This document shows positions 27,411 through 37,134 of a stretch of DNA of 46,628 nucleotides, piece after piece; within the stretch, counting starts at the first letter, position 1, and every line of letters begins with the position of its first letter. The stretch is from positions 1 through 46,628 of the forward strand of contig JAISMF010000043.1 in the NCBI GenBank assembly GCA_031276865.1. Direction: 5' to 3'. The position numbers were made by a program, and so were the translations under genes. Origin of the DNA: Deltaproteobacteria bacterium (GTDB lineage Bacteria > Desulfobacterota > Desulfarculia > Adiutricales > Adiutricaceae). The notes beneath the pieces were generated by a model. It had not been told where the DNA came from, did not search any database, and was given only the letters and a program-made list of their open reading frames with translations.

Positions 27411-27606
27411 AATATTGAGACAGGTCAGAACATCTAAACTCTCATGACTTAAGCAAAAAGCGGGCATTGGTTTGAAGAGGTGGTAAAAATATTGGTTCTC
27501 AATTTTTATGACGTAAAAGGAAAAACCCTCTCCCGCCTTATACTATCACCACGGCGGATAACAATTAGAATAATGTCTTTCAATGTCCATGGCCTCATGC
27601 TTGGCT

Positions 27607-27635
27607 GTTTCTAATATTTATCCGCCGGAGTAATA
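27607..27635 (+). repeat. 29-bp dispersed scar repeat, copy 1
   Basis: GTTTCTAATATTTATCCGCC followed by GGAGTAATA. Almost identical copies at 30978-31006 and 43463-43491. The remainder of 27636-27874 before the ATPase gene has no recognised feature. Confidence 0.8.
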
Positions 27636-27874
27636 TTTGCGCGTTTTTTTGATACATCCTTTTTAACTGGTCTTTTCATTTGACACATAATTTCATTTTG
27701 TAGTATAATTTTATATCTTCTAAACTGAGATTCATGTTAAAAATTATAGTAAACGATAGAACTATTCTCAGATTAAAACTAGGCAAATTATAGTCAAAAA
27801 GATATCTTTAATATCTATACTCAAACAGTTTACGATAAGCTTCAATCCTTCCTTGAAGCGGTTCCAAGGTTCCT

Positions 27875-29584
27875 ATGACTAATCCAACTATAAAGCAGTT
27901 TAATACTACAGGCCCATGTTTTCCTGAAGATCATTACATGCTGCCAGTATTACCGCGTATACAAGGCGTTGATGAAATGATTTCAGGTAAATACTATTTT
28001 ATCATCCATGCTCCAAGGCAAAGTGGTAAGACAACATATTTACAATATTTAACCAGAAGAATAAATTCTGAAGGAAATATCTACGCTCTAAACTGTTCCT
28101 TAGCAACTTTAAAAGGGTTGACAGACCGTGATGAAGCAATGACAACTATGGCGGCTCAACTAAATAGAGCTTTAAAAATTTCAGGAGTTGAAGCTTTTAA
28201 AAAATTAGCCTTTCCAGACGATTCGTTACCACAGTCTGACGCGTCTGTAAAAATCAGCAATATTTTAAATTATTTATCTGTTAAATTAGATAAAGACCTT
28301 ATTGTTTTTTTTGATGAAGCTGACAGTATGACGGAAATTCCTCTCGTCACTTTTTTATCGCAAATTCGAGACGGATATATTGACCGGAATGTAAGTCCGG
28401 AGTCCAAATTTCCTAGATCTATGGCACTGGTGGGTATGAGGGACATCAGAGATTACCTGACCCAAGTTCGCTCTAATACAACTTCATTGGGCCTCGCAAG
28501 TCCTTTCAACGTCAAGAAGGAAGCATTAACTCTGGCCAATTTCTCTCGAGATGAAATAGGCATTCTCTATCAACAGCACACTATAGCTAGTGGCCAAGTT
28601 TTTGAGTCTGAAGCTGTGGCGCGCGCTTGGTACTGGTCTAAAGGTCAACCTTGGCTAGTTAACGCATTAGCTTATGAATGCGTGGTTAAGATTCTAAAAA
28701 AAAACTATGCCGAAACTGTAACAGCGAATATCATGGATCAGGCTGCTGAAGCTATCATCAAAAATCGTACCACCCATATCGATTCCCTGAAGGAACGTCT
28801 CAAAGAGCCAAGAGTCATCAAGGTCATGGATTCAGTTTTTGCAGGTACGCCAGGCGTGCTACTTCACAATTCTGATGACCGCCAGTATTGCCTGGATTTA
28901 GGACTAGTGGTTGAAGATGGAGATAGCAACCTTTGTCCGGCTAACGCTATTTACAGCGAAGTAATGTCGAGACTTCTCACCGATGAAATCCAATTAGCTT
29001 TAGACAATAAGATTAGTAACATTAGATGGCATGATGATAAAATTGTTTACATGAGCGAAATATTAAAACAGTTTCAATTATTCTGGCGACAAAATGGCTT
29101 CACATTTCCTCTAAGAATCAATGAATTAGATTCAAAAACTCACGAAGTTATCAAAAAAGAGCTAGAATCACTTCCTTTAGCTTTTGAATTAAATGAACGG
29201 GATTCACTTACTTTTATTGGTCGAGTAAAAGATGCGATAGCAAGACAATACGATGAGGCGGTTTATTCACTGTTATTACTAGCTTTTCTTCAAAAAGTAG
29301 TTAATAGCGACGCTTTAGTTCATCGTGAATTCGCGCAAGGGCGAGGCGCGGTTGATCTTTGTGTTATTTTTAAAGGACGTCAATACATAGTAGAAGTCAA
29401 ATTATATGGCCAAAAATCTCTTGAAGAGAGCTTGGAGCAAGTAGCTAGGTATTTAGATACTAGTGGAGAAAAGGAAGCTTGGCTGGTTGTTTTTGATCGG
29501 GATAGGAATAAAACATGGGACGACAAGATAACATGGGAGACAATTCAAGTTAATAAATTTACTATTCATATCGTAGGTTGTTGA
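27875..29584 (+). CDS. AAA ATPase fused to a PD-(D/E)XK nuclease-like domain
   Basis: 569 residues, intact. N-terminal QFNTTGPCFPEDHY leads into an AAA/STAND-like ATPase: Walker A APRQSGKT (46-53), Walker B LIVFFDEAD (142-150), then a sensor-like MALVGMRDIRDY. A helical region follows (residues 220-430). The C-terminal 130 residues hold a PD-(D/E)XK pattern: GRGAVDLCVIFKG (Asp494) and IVEVKLYG (Glu507, Lys509), then LEQVARYLD. Proteins of this architecture are highly expanded in many gut and host-associated bacteria and have no settled role; they are often grouped with mobile or defence genes. No partner gene is adjacent. Fossil copies of the 3' part lie at 35641 and 43492, so it was multicopy. 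AT-rich. Confidence 0.85.
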   Translation: MTNPTIKQFNTTGPCFPEDHYMLPVLPRIQGVDEMISGKYYFIIHAPRQSGKTTYLQYLTRRINSEGNIYALNCSLATLKGLTDRDEAMTTMAAQLNRALKISGVEAFKKLAFPDDSLPQSDASVKISNILNYLSVKLDKDLIVFFDEADSMTEIPLVTFLSQIRDGYIDRNVSPESKFPRSMALVGMRDIRDYLTQVRSNTTSLGLASPFNVKKEALTLANFSRDEIGILYQQHTIASGQVFESEAVARAWYWSKGQPWLVNALAYECVVKILKKNYAETVTANIMDQAAEAIIKNRTTHIDSLKERLKEPRVIKVMDSVFAGTPGVLLHNSDDRQYCLDLGLVVEDGDSNLCPANAIYSEVMSRLLTDEIQLALDNKISNIRWHDDKIVYMSEILKQFQLFWRQNGFTFPLRINELDSKTHEVIKKELESLPLAFELNERDSLTFIGRVKDAIARQYDEAVYSLLLLAFLQKVVNSDALVHREFAQGRGAVDLCVIFKGRQYIVEVKLYGQKSLEESLEQVARYLDTSGEKEAWLVVFDRDRNKTWDDKITWETIQVNKFTIHIVGC

Positions 29585-29644
29585 TATTATTGACCTTAGA
29601 ATGACCTAATTTATAAGCAAAGTTATAATAATTTAATTTCAATT

Positions 29645-30926
29645 TGCGTTCAAAGTGAGACTAATTTTGGCGATGTATCTTAATTAATCCTGACAAAATT
29701 GAAGCGTAGGAGAGGATTATTTTTACCTACCATATTTGTGATACATATACATCTTATACGCTAAAAATATGTATTGACATTTTATTATTGTGACACGCAC
29801 TAGACATTCGGAGGTAGATTTTGTATGGCACGAATACCTGAACTACCCAAACACGCATATAATTACGCCCAAGATATTGTGCATAATCCTAAATCAGTGT
29901 CATCATCAGATTACAGAAAAGCTGTGACCATAGTTGTGGCTAACGAATTTGGGGCGACAGTAAATAGATTGTCAGAAATTTTTAATATCAGTCGAGCGAC
30001 TTATTTTCGATTTAGAGATGACATTATAGCACAAGCAGAAAATGGTGGCAGACCATTAAAACAACCTTGGGGTGGTCGAAGAAACTATCTATTGACAGAG
30101 GATGAAGAAGAAAATTTTCTATTATCATTTACGCGAAAAGCACGAGAGGGAAAACTCGTAAGCGCAGATTTAATACATAGTGAATTCGAAAACAAGGTTG
30201 GTCGTACAGTTCCCCGTTCTACTGTAACTCGATTGTTGGAAAGAAATAATTGGCGGAAAGTAGCCCCTGATACGCAGCGTCACAAAAGTGACAAGAAAAC
30301 GCAGGAAGATTTGAAAAAAACATTCCATTGCTTGTGGCAACCGCCATTAAAGACAATACGAAAGACTTAGATGTTCTATCAATGTTCCAAGATGAGGCGC
30401 GTTATGGCAGACTAGCGTCACCAAGAACCTGTTGGGCTCCATTACCTTTATGGCCAATGGTAAATCTTGCTATAATCCGTGAATTTCGCTATATTTACTC
30501 CTTTATTTCACCTTGGAATGGTCGTTTGCATTATTTATTTTTTGAGCAAATGAATAATGAATAAATGAATACTGTGAATCAGAACATATATTTAAAAGAT
30601 TAAAAAAAAGCATGCCAAAATAATTTATCATACTTGTACTTGATGGCGCTTCATCACACACATGGAAACAAGTTGAATTACTCAAAAATATCACAACTAT
30701 ACGTCTTCCTCCCTACAGTCCCGAGCTTAATCCAGCAGAACAAATTTGAAGAATATTAAAGAGGAGATACTTTGCCAATTAGTATTTTAACTCCCTTGAT
30801 GAAGCAATAAAGACATCTTAATTCGGTATGAAATGGCGGCTAATAAGAAAGCCAACATTTGACTAACTTGCCGTGGTTAAAAATGTCAAGGCTTTTGCCT
30901 TAAAAAATTAGTCTCATCTTGAACGC
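29645..30926 (+). mobile_element. IS630-family insertion sequence, decayed, about 1.28 kb
   Basis: Imperfect terminal inverted repeats: GCGTTCAAAGTGAGACTAAT at 29646 and, reading inward from 30926, GCGTTCAAGATGAGACTAAT. They enclose a single broken transposase. Flanking TA duplications, usual for this family, are not obvious, so the outer limit may be off by a few bases. Confidence 0.75.
29825..30895 (+). pseudogene. IS630-family transposase, frameshifted
   Basis: ATG 29825 has GGAGG upstream. Frame 1 gives a helix-turn-helix (VNRLSEIFNISRATYFRFRD) and a second HTH with VPRSTVTRLLERNNWRK. At an A7 run near 30315 the frame moves by -1 to LLVATAIKDN and the first catalytic region MFQDEARYGR, then FRYIYSFISPWNGR. 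Later shifts and stops precede DGASSH-like and PPYSPELNPAEQ segments, which carry the remaining acidic residues. The A7 run alone could be a programmed slip, but the later lesions (stop at 30564, further shifts) show the gene is dead. Confidence 0.8.
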
Positions 30927-30977
30927 CATTTTGAATTAGAACGTTAGGATGAAGAGGTTCCCCCCGTTATCCGGCTT

Positions 30978-31006
30978 CTTTCCAATATTTAACCGCCGGA
31001 GTAATA
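30978..31006 (+). repeat. 29-bp dispersed scar repeat, copy 2
   Basis: TTTCCAATATTTAACCGCC then GGAGTAATA. Immediately followed by an IS630-type transposase fragment, whereas copy 3 is followed by an AAA/PD-(D/E)XK fragment. Confidence 0.8.
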
Positions 31007-31287
31007 CGAGGCGTTCACCCCGGAAGAGGTTAAAAAGTTCGCCTCCCGGCTTGAGATTAACTTAACGTCTAAAAACGGCAGTTGGTTGAACATATCCGAG
31101 ATATGAGTCGAATTCTCTTGTCGGTCAGCGCTTGGACCAGGCGCGTCGCCGACATCGGGAAGATGAGAAGCGAAGTGGCATCCTGGAAAACGACAGAAAC
31201 AAGGTGGGAGCGGACATATCATGGCGCTTCGCAACCGATGATGCCGGGGAGAATCAAAGGAGGCTTTACCCGAAATTTTAAATGTTA
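31007..31287 (+). pseudogene. C-terminal fragment of a second IS630-family transposase
   Basis: YEAFTPEEVKKFASRLEIN then SKNGSWLNISEI is the IS630 block around the last catalytic Glu. A frameshift leads to LSVSAWTRRVADIGKMRSEV, and another to ISWRFATDDAGENQRRLYPK at the usual C-terminus. It is GC-richer than the element just upstream and belongs to a different subgroup. 31288-31550 has no gene I can name. Confidence 0.75.
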
Positions 31288-31550
31288 CAAAGCGCTAGCT
31301 GGATAATCTCAATAGTATGTCCGGTGTTTTGACTGATTTTCACGTGTTTTAAGCGGCAGCGCCTCGATATCGACATACAGGCCGTAGCCGTCAAAGATTT
31401 CGCGGGGAGTCCTCGAAACATTAATTTTACTGATTTTGGGGCCGGAAAGGGTAATAAAGCACCTCCAAGCGTTTTCATTACCCCTATCAGTACCCTTTTT
31501 ATTCAAAAAGTCAAGAAAAATGTTAAAATTCTTTTCTCATTGTTAAGAAT

Positions 31551-31596
31551 AAAAAAAGCGGAAAGATAAGGCTGGGCCTAACTTTCCGCTTTTTGT
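31551..31596 (-). terminator. Rho-independent terminator of the tmRNA gene
   Basis: On the minus strand AAAAAGCGGAAAG pairs with CTTTCCGCTTTTT across a short GC-rich loop and ends in a T run, 34 bases past the tmRNA 3' end. Textbook form. Confidence 0.85.
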
Positions 31597-31629
31597 GTGC
31601 TATTGATAAGAATTGTAAAAAATAGCCAC

Positions 31630-31981
31630 TGGTGGAGGCGGCGGGGCTCGAACCCGCGTCCGGAGCTCTTCCCCCAAGACATCTACAGGTTTATTCCGTT
31701 ATTTGGATTTCATCTCTTAGTCGCCAGCGGACAGGCTACTCGAAGACTAACTGCCTGTGGTTCTCACCGTACCTGCCAGGAAGTCCGCAGGTCCGGCCAG
31801 CCCGTTTATCCACGCCTTTAACAAACTGTGGGCCGCATTTCGTTAAAGGCGCTGGCTATGCAGCCAGAGCGTACTCGTAAGAGTCTGCTTTTGTGTTTAT
31901 TTCCCTTGGATTAACGAGTCACTGGGTCGCTCGACCTGCAGCCTTGGTCTCAACTAACCCCGTCGAAGCCAAATCGCCCCC
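31630..31981 (-). ncRNA. ssrA: tmRNA (ssrA), 352 nt
   Basis: The 5' end GGGGGCG (31981-31975) pairs with CGCCTCC before ACCA at the 3' end, forming the tRNA-like acceptor stem; CCA is encoded. GGTTCGAGCC gives the T arm, and GGCTTCGACGGGG near the 5' end is the conserved tRNA-like D-arm region. The tag frame begins at resume codon GCA and reads ADSYEYALAA then TAG. The ALAA ending marks products for ClpXP-type proteases. With SmpB it rescues stalled ribosomes. One-piece, non-permuted form. Confidence 0.96.
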
Positions 31982-32811
31982 GATTCGAAGCAGTAGACCA
32001 ATCATAATCGGATGGATTGCGAAAAATATCCGCCGGATAAACTCCCTCCAATTAACGATAGAAAACTACGCTTAAACTCCTTTATTTTAGTCAGCCCGAA
32101 GGTCGGGACTGGTAAATTCACGCCAAAATTGAAATTATGGATACCGAAAGGGACTCGATTTTTGCAAACGATCCGCTTTCCCTAAGCCTCGGCCGTGAAC
32201 GACGGCCGGAAGCTTTTCCGGAGGGACCGTTATGACGGGACGTCGTAAATAGCGCTCCGGTGTAGGCGATGTGAAGCGGTTCAACTCGGCGGCGATTAAA
32301 CGTCCTTGAAGAAAGGCGGAATGAAAAAATCAAGTTTTTATTCCGGCGTGAACGTTATCGCCAGTCGGCGGAACAGGCCTTCCGCTCTCTTGAACCGGAT
32401 TAAAAATAATACTTTTCACCCGTTTTGTCAAGAGCCAGTTTTAAGGTGGAAAAATTTTTTTATATGTTGAATCATAAATTATAAATTAATAAAAAATTTT
32501 ATATTAAAAAATATGTTAATAGGTTTACTGATAATGATAAAAGTATACAATTAACAAAATATATGCTTAATAATAAAACATTTTAGACTATAAAGAAGAC
32601 CGAAAGCAAGGATTAGATGTGGGAAGTGGTCGCACAGACAGTGGAAAGAATCTGCGGCTTAAGAGAGGAGCAAAAGGCCAGCCGCGGCATGGTCCGCAAA
32701 ATACGCGCGACATCTTTTAACGTTAGGGGCTGCCTGCGAAAGCAATCTAGGAGGGAAAGAGGTGGCGCTTCCTGTTATAAAATACTATAATATATATGAA
32801 TTGTTATATAT
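31982..32811. other. Non-coding, no firm gene
   Basis: The first 100 bases must contain the tmRNA promoter; an ATCATA (TATGAT on minus) near 32001 could be its -10. 32440-32600 is very AT-rich. A 57-codon frame from 32617 (MWEVVAQTVERICGL...) has no ribosome binding site or recognised family. Confidence 0.45.
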
Positions 32812-33048
32812 TTATTTTTTATTTAATATATCAAGTTTTATTTGATATAAAAGATCATTATATTTTTTTAAAGCTTCATTTATTAATGAATCTATACTTC
32901 TAAAATTACCATTATGGTTAAAGCGTAAATTAGGAATAAAACTTTCTTCAATAATATTTTTTAAAAGATTATTTGATCTTTCAGCATATAAATTTAATAA
33001 ATCATCTGTCGATCTTGTAACTCGTTTATTTTTATTAGATATTGTCAT
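32812..33048 (-). CDS. 78-residue hypothetical protein
   Basis: AT-rich ORF starting MTISNKNKRVTRSTDDLLNL, rich in Asn, Lys and Leu, mostly helical. The upstream GAGAAAAAG is a weak ribosome binding site. It lies alone between the tmRNA region and the nested small elements. Not recognised; codon use matches the island genes, not the core. A small plasmid- or phage-type protein is possible. Confidence 0.4.
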   Translation of the reverse strand: MTISNKNKRVTRSTDDLLNLYAERSNNLLKNIIEESFIPNLRFNHNGNFRSIDSLINEALKKYNDLLYQIKLDILNKK

Positions 33049-33138
33049 ACTTTTTCTCTAAATAACAATTAAATAAATATCTCTTATTTGATTAAGGGAT
33101 AAATTTTTTAAATTAAAAAAAATAGACTCGGCAATATT

Positions 33139-33587
33139 CACCAACGCCCTAAATATAATTCCATCTATTTTACAGCGCAATATATAAATACACTAGCGTC
33201 CTAAATAAAATTCCGCATTTTTTCTAACCCAATATATAGGTTATAAGTTAAATAAATTTCTATAAATAGTATGAAATCAGATAATATCGCTGCCAATTCT
33301 CAGATAGGGTCTTTCTGAGTAGTTTTGGGGCAGAACCTCTAAAAGCTTGAATATATGCCGGCTTTAGCCAATACTTTGAAGAGCTGATCCCGTGTTTAGG
33401 ACGCTAGTGATATAAATAGTTAGTTTTATAAATTTCGATAGGCAGGATGGAACCGATTATATTTCCGCCTAACTCTCAGACATGGTCTTTCTGGGCAGTT
33501 TGGGCGCGGGAACTCTGAAAGCGTGAATATACGCGGTTTTCGCCGAATTCTTCGCAGAGTTGAGCCAGTATTTAGGACGCTGGTGGT
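33139..33587. mobile_element. Older ~220-bp non-autonomous element (B), split by copy A
   Basis: Ends CACCAACGCCCTAAATA (from 33139) and, inverted, CACCAGCGTCCTAAATA (to 33587): two mismatches. Removing the 219-bp insert and one target copy leaves 221 bp, the same length as copy A, and the two align throughout (GGTCTTTCTG, CTGAAAGCGTGAATATACGC, TATTTAGGACGCT). It carries no open frame of its own. Confidence 0.8.
33191..33409. mobile_element. Younger 219-bp non-autonomous element (A) with 9-bp target duplication
   Basis: Perfect 15-bp terminal inverted repeats CACTAGCGTCCTAAA (33191-33205) and TTTAGGACGCTAGTG (33395-33409). The target ATATAAATA is duplicated exactly at 33182-33190 and 33410-33418. 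It sits inside an older relative (33139-33587). No coding potential, so transposition needs a transposase supplied elsewhere; none of the transposases here has matching ends. Confidence 0.88.
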
Positions 33588-33808
33588 CAATGCTGTTTGA
33601 TGAACCATAAAACTACAACCATTTTGTTGAAGCGCCCAAGCGTCACGGGAGTGAAATAAGCGCCGAAAGCAATCCGGGGGGTTGTTTCGAGCTCTTCGCC
33701 AAACGCGCCTGGCGGAAGAGGGAATACGAGGGAGGCGACTCGGCGGAAGAGCTTGAAGACGGCACGCCCGAAAGCCAAGCGGCGCTTGTCGACGCGCCCG
33801 GGGCCGTT

Positions 33809-34744
33809 TCACAGCTTGTCGCCGTAGCCGAAATCCCTGACGCTTTTTAAATTTTTGCTCCAGTCCCTGGTCAGGCGCACGAAAAGCTCCAAAAACACCT
33901 CCTCGCCTAAAAACCTCTCTATGTGCTCCCGCGCGAGCTTCCCGATGGAGACGAGCTTCGAGCCGCCCTTTCCTATGACTATCCTCTTCTGGTTCTCCTT
34001 TTCCACGTGGATGGTCGCCGCTATGTAGGTCTTGGCGGAGTCCTTCCGGGCGGGATCGCCCGCTTCCCGGTACTCGTCCACGGTGACGGCCGTGGAATAG
34101 GGTATCTCCTTTTCGGTAAGCCGAAAAACCGCCTCGCGCACGAGCTCGGAGGCTATGACCCTCACGGGCTGGTCCGTGAGGGCGTCGTCGGGGTACAGGG
34201 CCTCCCCCGGCTCCAAGAGGCCGGCCAGGCTTTTTTTCAGGCTCCGCAGCCTGTAGCCGGTTTTCGCGGACACCTCCGCCACCACCGCCTCCGGAAACTC
34301 CTCCTCCAGGCTGTTTTTCAATTCCAAAATCTCGGCCCGGGGAACGGCGTCGGCCTTGTTCACGGCGATTAAAACCTTCTTTTCTCCGAGCAGGCTCCGG
34401 ACCAACTCCCCCGTGAGCTCGTGGGAGGCTCCCCGGCGGATCCCGTCCACCAGCCACAAACAGACGTCCGAGTCCCGAACCGCGGAGAGGGTTCGGGCGA
34501 TCATCTCCTTGTTTAAAACCCTCTCCGAGGCGTGGTAGCCGGGGGTGTCCCAGAAGATTATCTGAAAGTTCCTTTCGGTGAGGATCCCCGCTATGCGGTG
34601 GCGGGTGCTCTGGGGCTTGGGGGCCACCATGGCGATTTTCCGGCGCAGGAGCTTGTTAAGGAGCGTGGACTTTCCGCTGTTGGGGGCGCCCACGATGGCC
34701 ACGAAACCAGATGTGAATTCTTCTTCTTTTTCAAGCATGCTCAT
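33809..34744 (-). CDS. era: GTPase Era
   Basis: 311 residues. G1 GAPNSGKS (19-26), the switch region APKPQSTRHR, G3 DTPG (66-69), G4 NKAD (129-132) and SAKTG. The C-terminal KH domain carries VIGKGGSKLVSIG (around 256-268) and ends in the usual WSKNLKSVRDFGY. Era binds the 3' end of 16S rRNA and assists small-subunit maturation. Two start codons (34744, 34738) are possible and neither has a clear ribosome binding site. Usually beside rnc; here 1.5 kb of mobile debris separates them. Confidence 0.97.
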   Translation of the reverse strand: MSMLEKEEEFTSGFVAIVGAPNSGKSTLLNKLLRRKIAMVAPKPQSTRHRIAGILTERNFQIIFWDTPGYHASERVLNKEMIARTLSAVRDSDVCLWLVDGIRRGASHELTGELVRSLLGEKKVLIAVNKADAVPRAEILELKNSLEEEFPEAVVAEVSAKTGYRLRSLKKSLAGLLEPGEALYPDDALTDQPVRVIASELVREAVFRLTEKEIPYSTAVTVDEYREAGDPARKDSAKTYIAATIHVEKENQKRIVIGKGGSKLVSIGKLAREHIERFLGEEVFLELFVRLTRDWSKNLKSVRDFGYGDKL

Positions 34745-35640
34745 GTCGTTTCAAGGCGCCGGGAGATACGCCCCGCCGGAACGCCTGGTGAAAAAAAACA
34801 TCGTGGAAACCCTCCGGAAAACGGGATCCTGGTTTCCGGAGGCCATGTCGGCGCCGTCCTTCGGCCCGCCCGGGCCGGTTGGCGGGAACCGGGGGAGGAA
34901 AAGATCCACGAACCCGATAGACCGGAGGAGGGTTTTTAAAACCGAGGTTCCGGCCCTGAAAATATGAACTATTTTTGATCATCGGCGGCGCCGCCCCTCC
35001 TCCATTCCGGGCGGGGGTGGCAACGTCCGAGTCCGCCCCGGCCGGGTGGGGAAATATTTCCGTACTTCCTTTCTTTTACCGACAAATCGTTTCCTGATTA
35101 AGAGGCGCGCGGGCAAGCGAAGCGTGATAAAAAAGCGATGGAGATAAATCAATCTAAACTATATTTATGAACCTAAGAGAATACAGCGCCTGGACGCTTC
35201 CCCAAGCTCCGGTATTTCAGGAGATAAAACGTCGGATGTACGCGCGAGTGGGTTGTCATTCTTATTTTCGCTTCGTTCGATCTTACTTAGGCGTCTTTAA
35301 AATCGTCTCCCGGGTGTAATCCGCCAATTCTCAAATTATCGATAAAACTCCTTTACAGCGAAAAGCGCGAATTCCCGCTTTCGGGGCAGCCAAGATATTT
35401 AATTACCAGCTCTGTTAAAAAATTTAGTTCAACGCCCAATTTGAACCGCTCTCCGCCTCGCGATCCTGAATACCGGAGTGAATCCCCCGCTCGGAGATGA
35501 CTCGAATCCAAATAAAGGGCGGATTCGAGGACACTGTTACCGGGCGATGAAAAATAACAACTATCACTTGGCGGGTATCCGTAATTATCCGCCGGGACGG
35601 CGATAGTCCCCCCGCTCCTAATCGATTTAAACAAAACCAA
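34745..35640. other. Non-coding between era and the nuclease fossil
   Basis: No family signal on either strand. The minus-strand frames over 35353-35651 are the run-on of the fossil at 35641 whose stop codon is lost. ATCCGTAATTATCCGCCGGG near 35577 resembles the 29-bp scar repeat. Confidence 0.45.
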
Positions 35641-35815
35641 CATCCGACCACATGAATAATCTTTCCGCCAAATTCTTTAGCATCCCAAGTAATTTTCTTA
35701 TCCCATTTTTTACGCCCGCCGCGATCAAAAATTACAAGCCATCCTTCATTTTCATTATTAGTTTCCAGATACCCGGCTAATTGCGTTCAACTTGATTCTA
35801 ACGAATCTCCTCCTT
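35641..35815 (-). pseudogene. Fossil 3' end of an AAA/PD-(D/E)XK gene
   Basis: Minus-strand translation gives QLAGYLETNNENEGWLVIFD, then KKWDKKITWDAKEF and IIHVVGC, which aligns with the last 55 residues of the intact gene at 27875 (VARYLDTSGEKEAWLVVFD... IHIVGC). The upstream part is absent, an in-frame stop precedes QLAG, and the terminal stop has mutated. It comes from a different family member, not a direct copy. Confidence 0.75.
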
Positions 35816-35826
35816 TAAGTTTGCCG

Positions 35827-35960
35827 GTTCGCAAAAAGTCCCAGCTGTTTTGAAATTTTGAAACACTATACTTTATGTACGTATAGTATTATTATTTATC
35901 CTATAAATTGTATATTATCTCCATTCAATTTATATAGCTGGACTTTTCGCGCTTGCGTCA
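35827..35960. repeat. Dispersed inverted-repeat element, copy 6
   Basis: Ends GTTCGCAAAAAGTCCCAGCT and AGCTGGACTTTTCGCGCTTG form an inverted repeat. Inside: TGAAACACTATACTTTATG, TTATTTATCCTATAAATTGT and ATATTATCTCC, orientation as copy 4. About 134 bp. Confidence 0.7.
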
Positions 35961-35961
35961 A

Positions 35962-36067
35962 ATTTAACGAAACGCTTTATAAGTTGTAGCGTGTTTTAAT
36001 TTATTCCAAATCGCGTACATTATCTCTATTCAATTATATATAGCCAGACTTTTCGCTTTCGCGGCGA
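35962..36067. repeat. Dispersed element, copy 7 (tandem, right part)
   Basis: GAAACGCTTTATAAGTTGTA, TTAATTTATTCCAAATCGCG, ACATTATCTC and AGCCAGACTTTTCGCTTTCG repeat the interior and right end of copy 6, directly after it. The two may share one end. Confidence 0.65.
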
Positions 36068-36246
36068 CCTTTCACGCGGTCGGTGGCGGAGGATTTTAAG
36101 GCCTTCCGCGGGAGTTTCACGCCGATCGTTTTCGCAACGACTCGATAGCCCTAATTCTTTCCTAAAAACGCCCAAAGCCCTTCCCCGGATCCTTCGCGGG
36201 TCTTGACGTTTCAGGGGAAAAACAAGGATTGGGGTCGATTTTTTCG

Positions 36247-37026
36247 CTACCCCCCCGTCCTTTCCCGCTCGGCGGCGCCCTTCCCGAGAGGCTCCGGGGG
36301 CTCCTTTTCCCCTTTCCCGGCGCCGTTTAAAATGTCGCGCAAAAGGGCCTCGGCCGCCCGCTGGGCGGCCTCCTTTTTGTTGCTGGCCTCGGCCGCCCGG
36401 GGCGGAAATCCCTCCACCCGCACGCTCATGGAGAAGGTGGGGCGGTGGGCGGGTCCCAGGGCGCCCCGGAGGGTGTACTCCGGCAGGCCCAGGCCGTGGC
36501 GCTGGGTGTGCTCCTGAAGGGCCGTCTTGTAGTCCGTTATATCGGGCAGCCCCTCCCGGGCGCAGCCCAGGTAGGGGGCCCAGAGCGATAAAAAGATCGC
36601 CTTGACGGCCTCCTGGCCCCCGTCCAGGAAGACGGCCCCCAGGAGGGCCTCCATGGCGTCGGCCAGAAGGGAGGTCTTGTCCCGGCCGCCGGAACCCTCC
36701 TCCGGCTCGGATAAAACTAAGTGGCGTCCCAAAGAAATCGACCGGGCGATGGCGGCCAGGCGGCTTTCGCAGACGAAGCAGGCCCTCACCCGGGACATGG
36801 CCCCCTCCGAGAGCCTGGGGCGCAGCCCGAAGAGGTACTCGCTCACCACCAGATCCAAAACCGCGTCCCCCAGAAACTCCAGCCGCTGGTTGTCCGGCTC
36901 GGAGCCGCCGTCCCGGGAAACGGCGTCCGCGGCCTGGGGCGGGCAGGACGAGCGGTGGGTCAGAGCCGCGCGCAAGAGGGCCTTGTCACGGAAGGCGTAG
37001 GATATGGGGGGGAAGGCGCGGGGCAT
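36247..37026 (-). CDS. rnc: Ribonuclease III
   Basis: 259 residues. Signature NQRLEFLGDAVLDLV (46-60) with catalytic Glu50 and Asp54; Asp123 and Glu126 in LLADAMEALLG complete the metal site. A double-stranded RNA-binding domain occupies about 166-232 (DYKTALQE... ASNKKEAAQRAAEALL). The last ~27 residues are a charged tail of no known function. It cleaves rRNA precursors and structured mRNAs. 159 bases downstream of trkH; only a weak GGCGGA precedes the ATG. Confidence 0.97.
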   Translation of the reverse strand: MPRAFPPISYAFRDKALLRAALTHRSSCPPQAADAVSRDGGSEPDNQRLEFLGDAVLDLVVSEYLFGLRPRLSEGAMSRVRACFVCESRLAAIARSISLGRHLVLSEPEEGSGGRDKTSLLADAMEALLGAVFLDGGQEAVKAIFLSLWAPYLGCAREGLPDITDYKTALQEHTQRHGLGLPEYTLRGALGPAHRPTFSMSVRVEGFPPRAAEASNKKEAAQRAAEALLRDILNGAGKGEKEPPEPLGKGAAERERTGG

Positions 37027-37134
37027 GTTCCGCCTAAACCGCCGGCGGGAGCCGCCGGGGAAATGGATGTCCAGCTATTTTAAACTTAAATAGCATGAAT
37101 TGGAACACATTAAGCCAAACCCCAGCCAAACCCG

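Noticed and set aside
30300..30330. Programmed -1 frameshift in the IS630 transposase at A7
   Set aside because: Possible in principle, but further stops and shifts downstream show the gene is already inactive.
31309..31506. 65-codon minus-strand frame (…SRTPREIFDGYGLYVDIE…) as transposase remnant
   Set aside because: It faintly recalls the region around a transposase catalytic Glu but has no conserved acidic/basic pattern I can defend.
32617..32790. 57-codon plus-strand frame
   Set aside because: No ribosome binding site, family or codon-bias support.
33426..34457. 343-codon minus-strand frame overlapping era
   Set aside because: Frame-shifted shadow of era running into the nested element; no independent support.
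35353..35643. 96-codon minus-strand frame as a gene
   Set aside because: It is in the run-on region after the nuclease fossil, with no start signal of its own.
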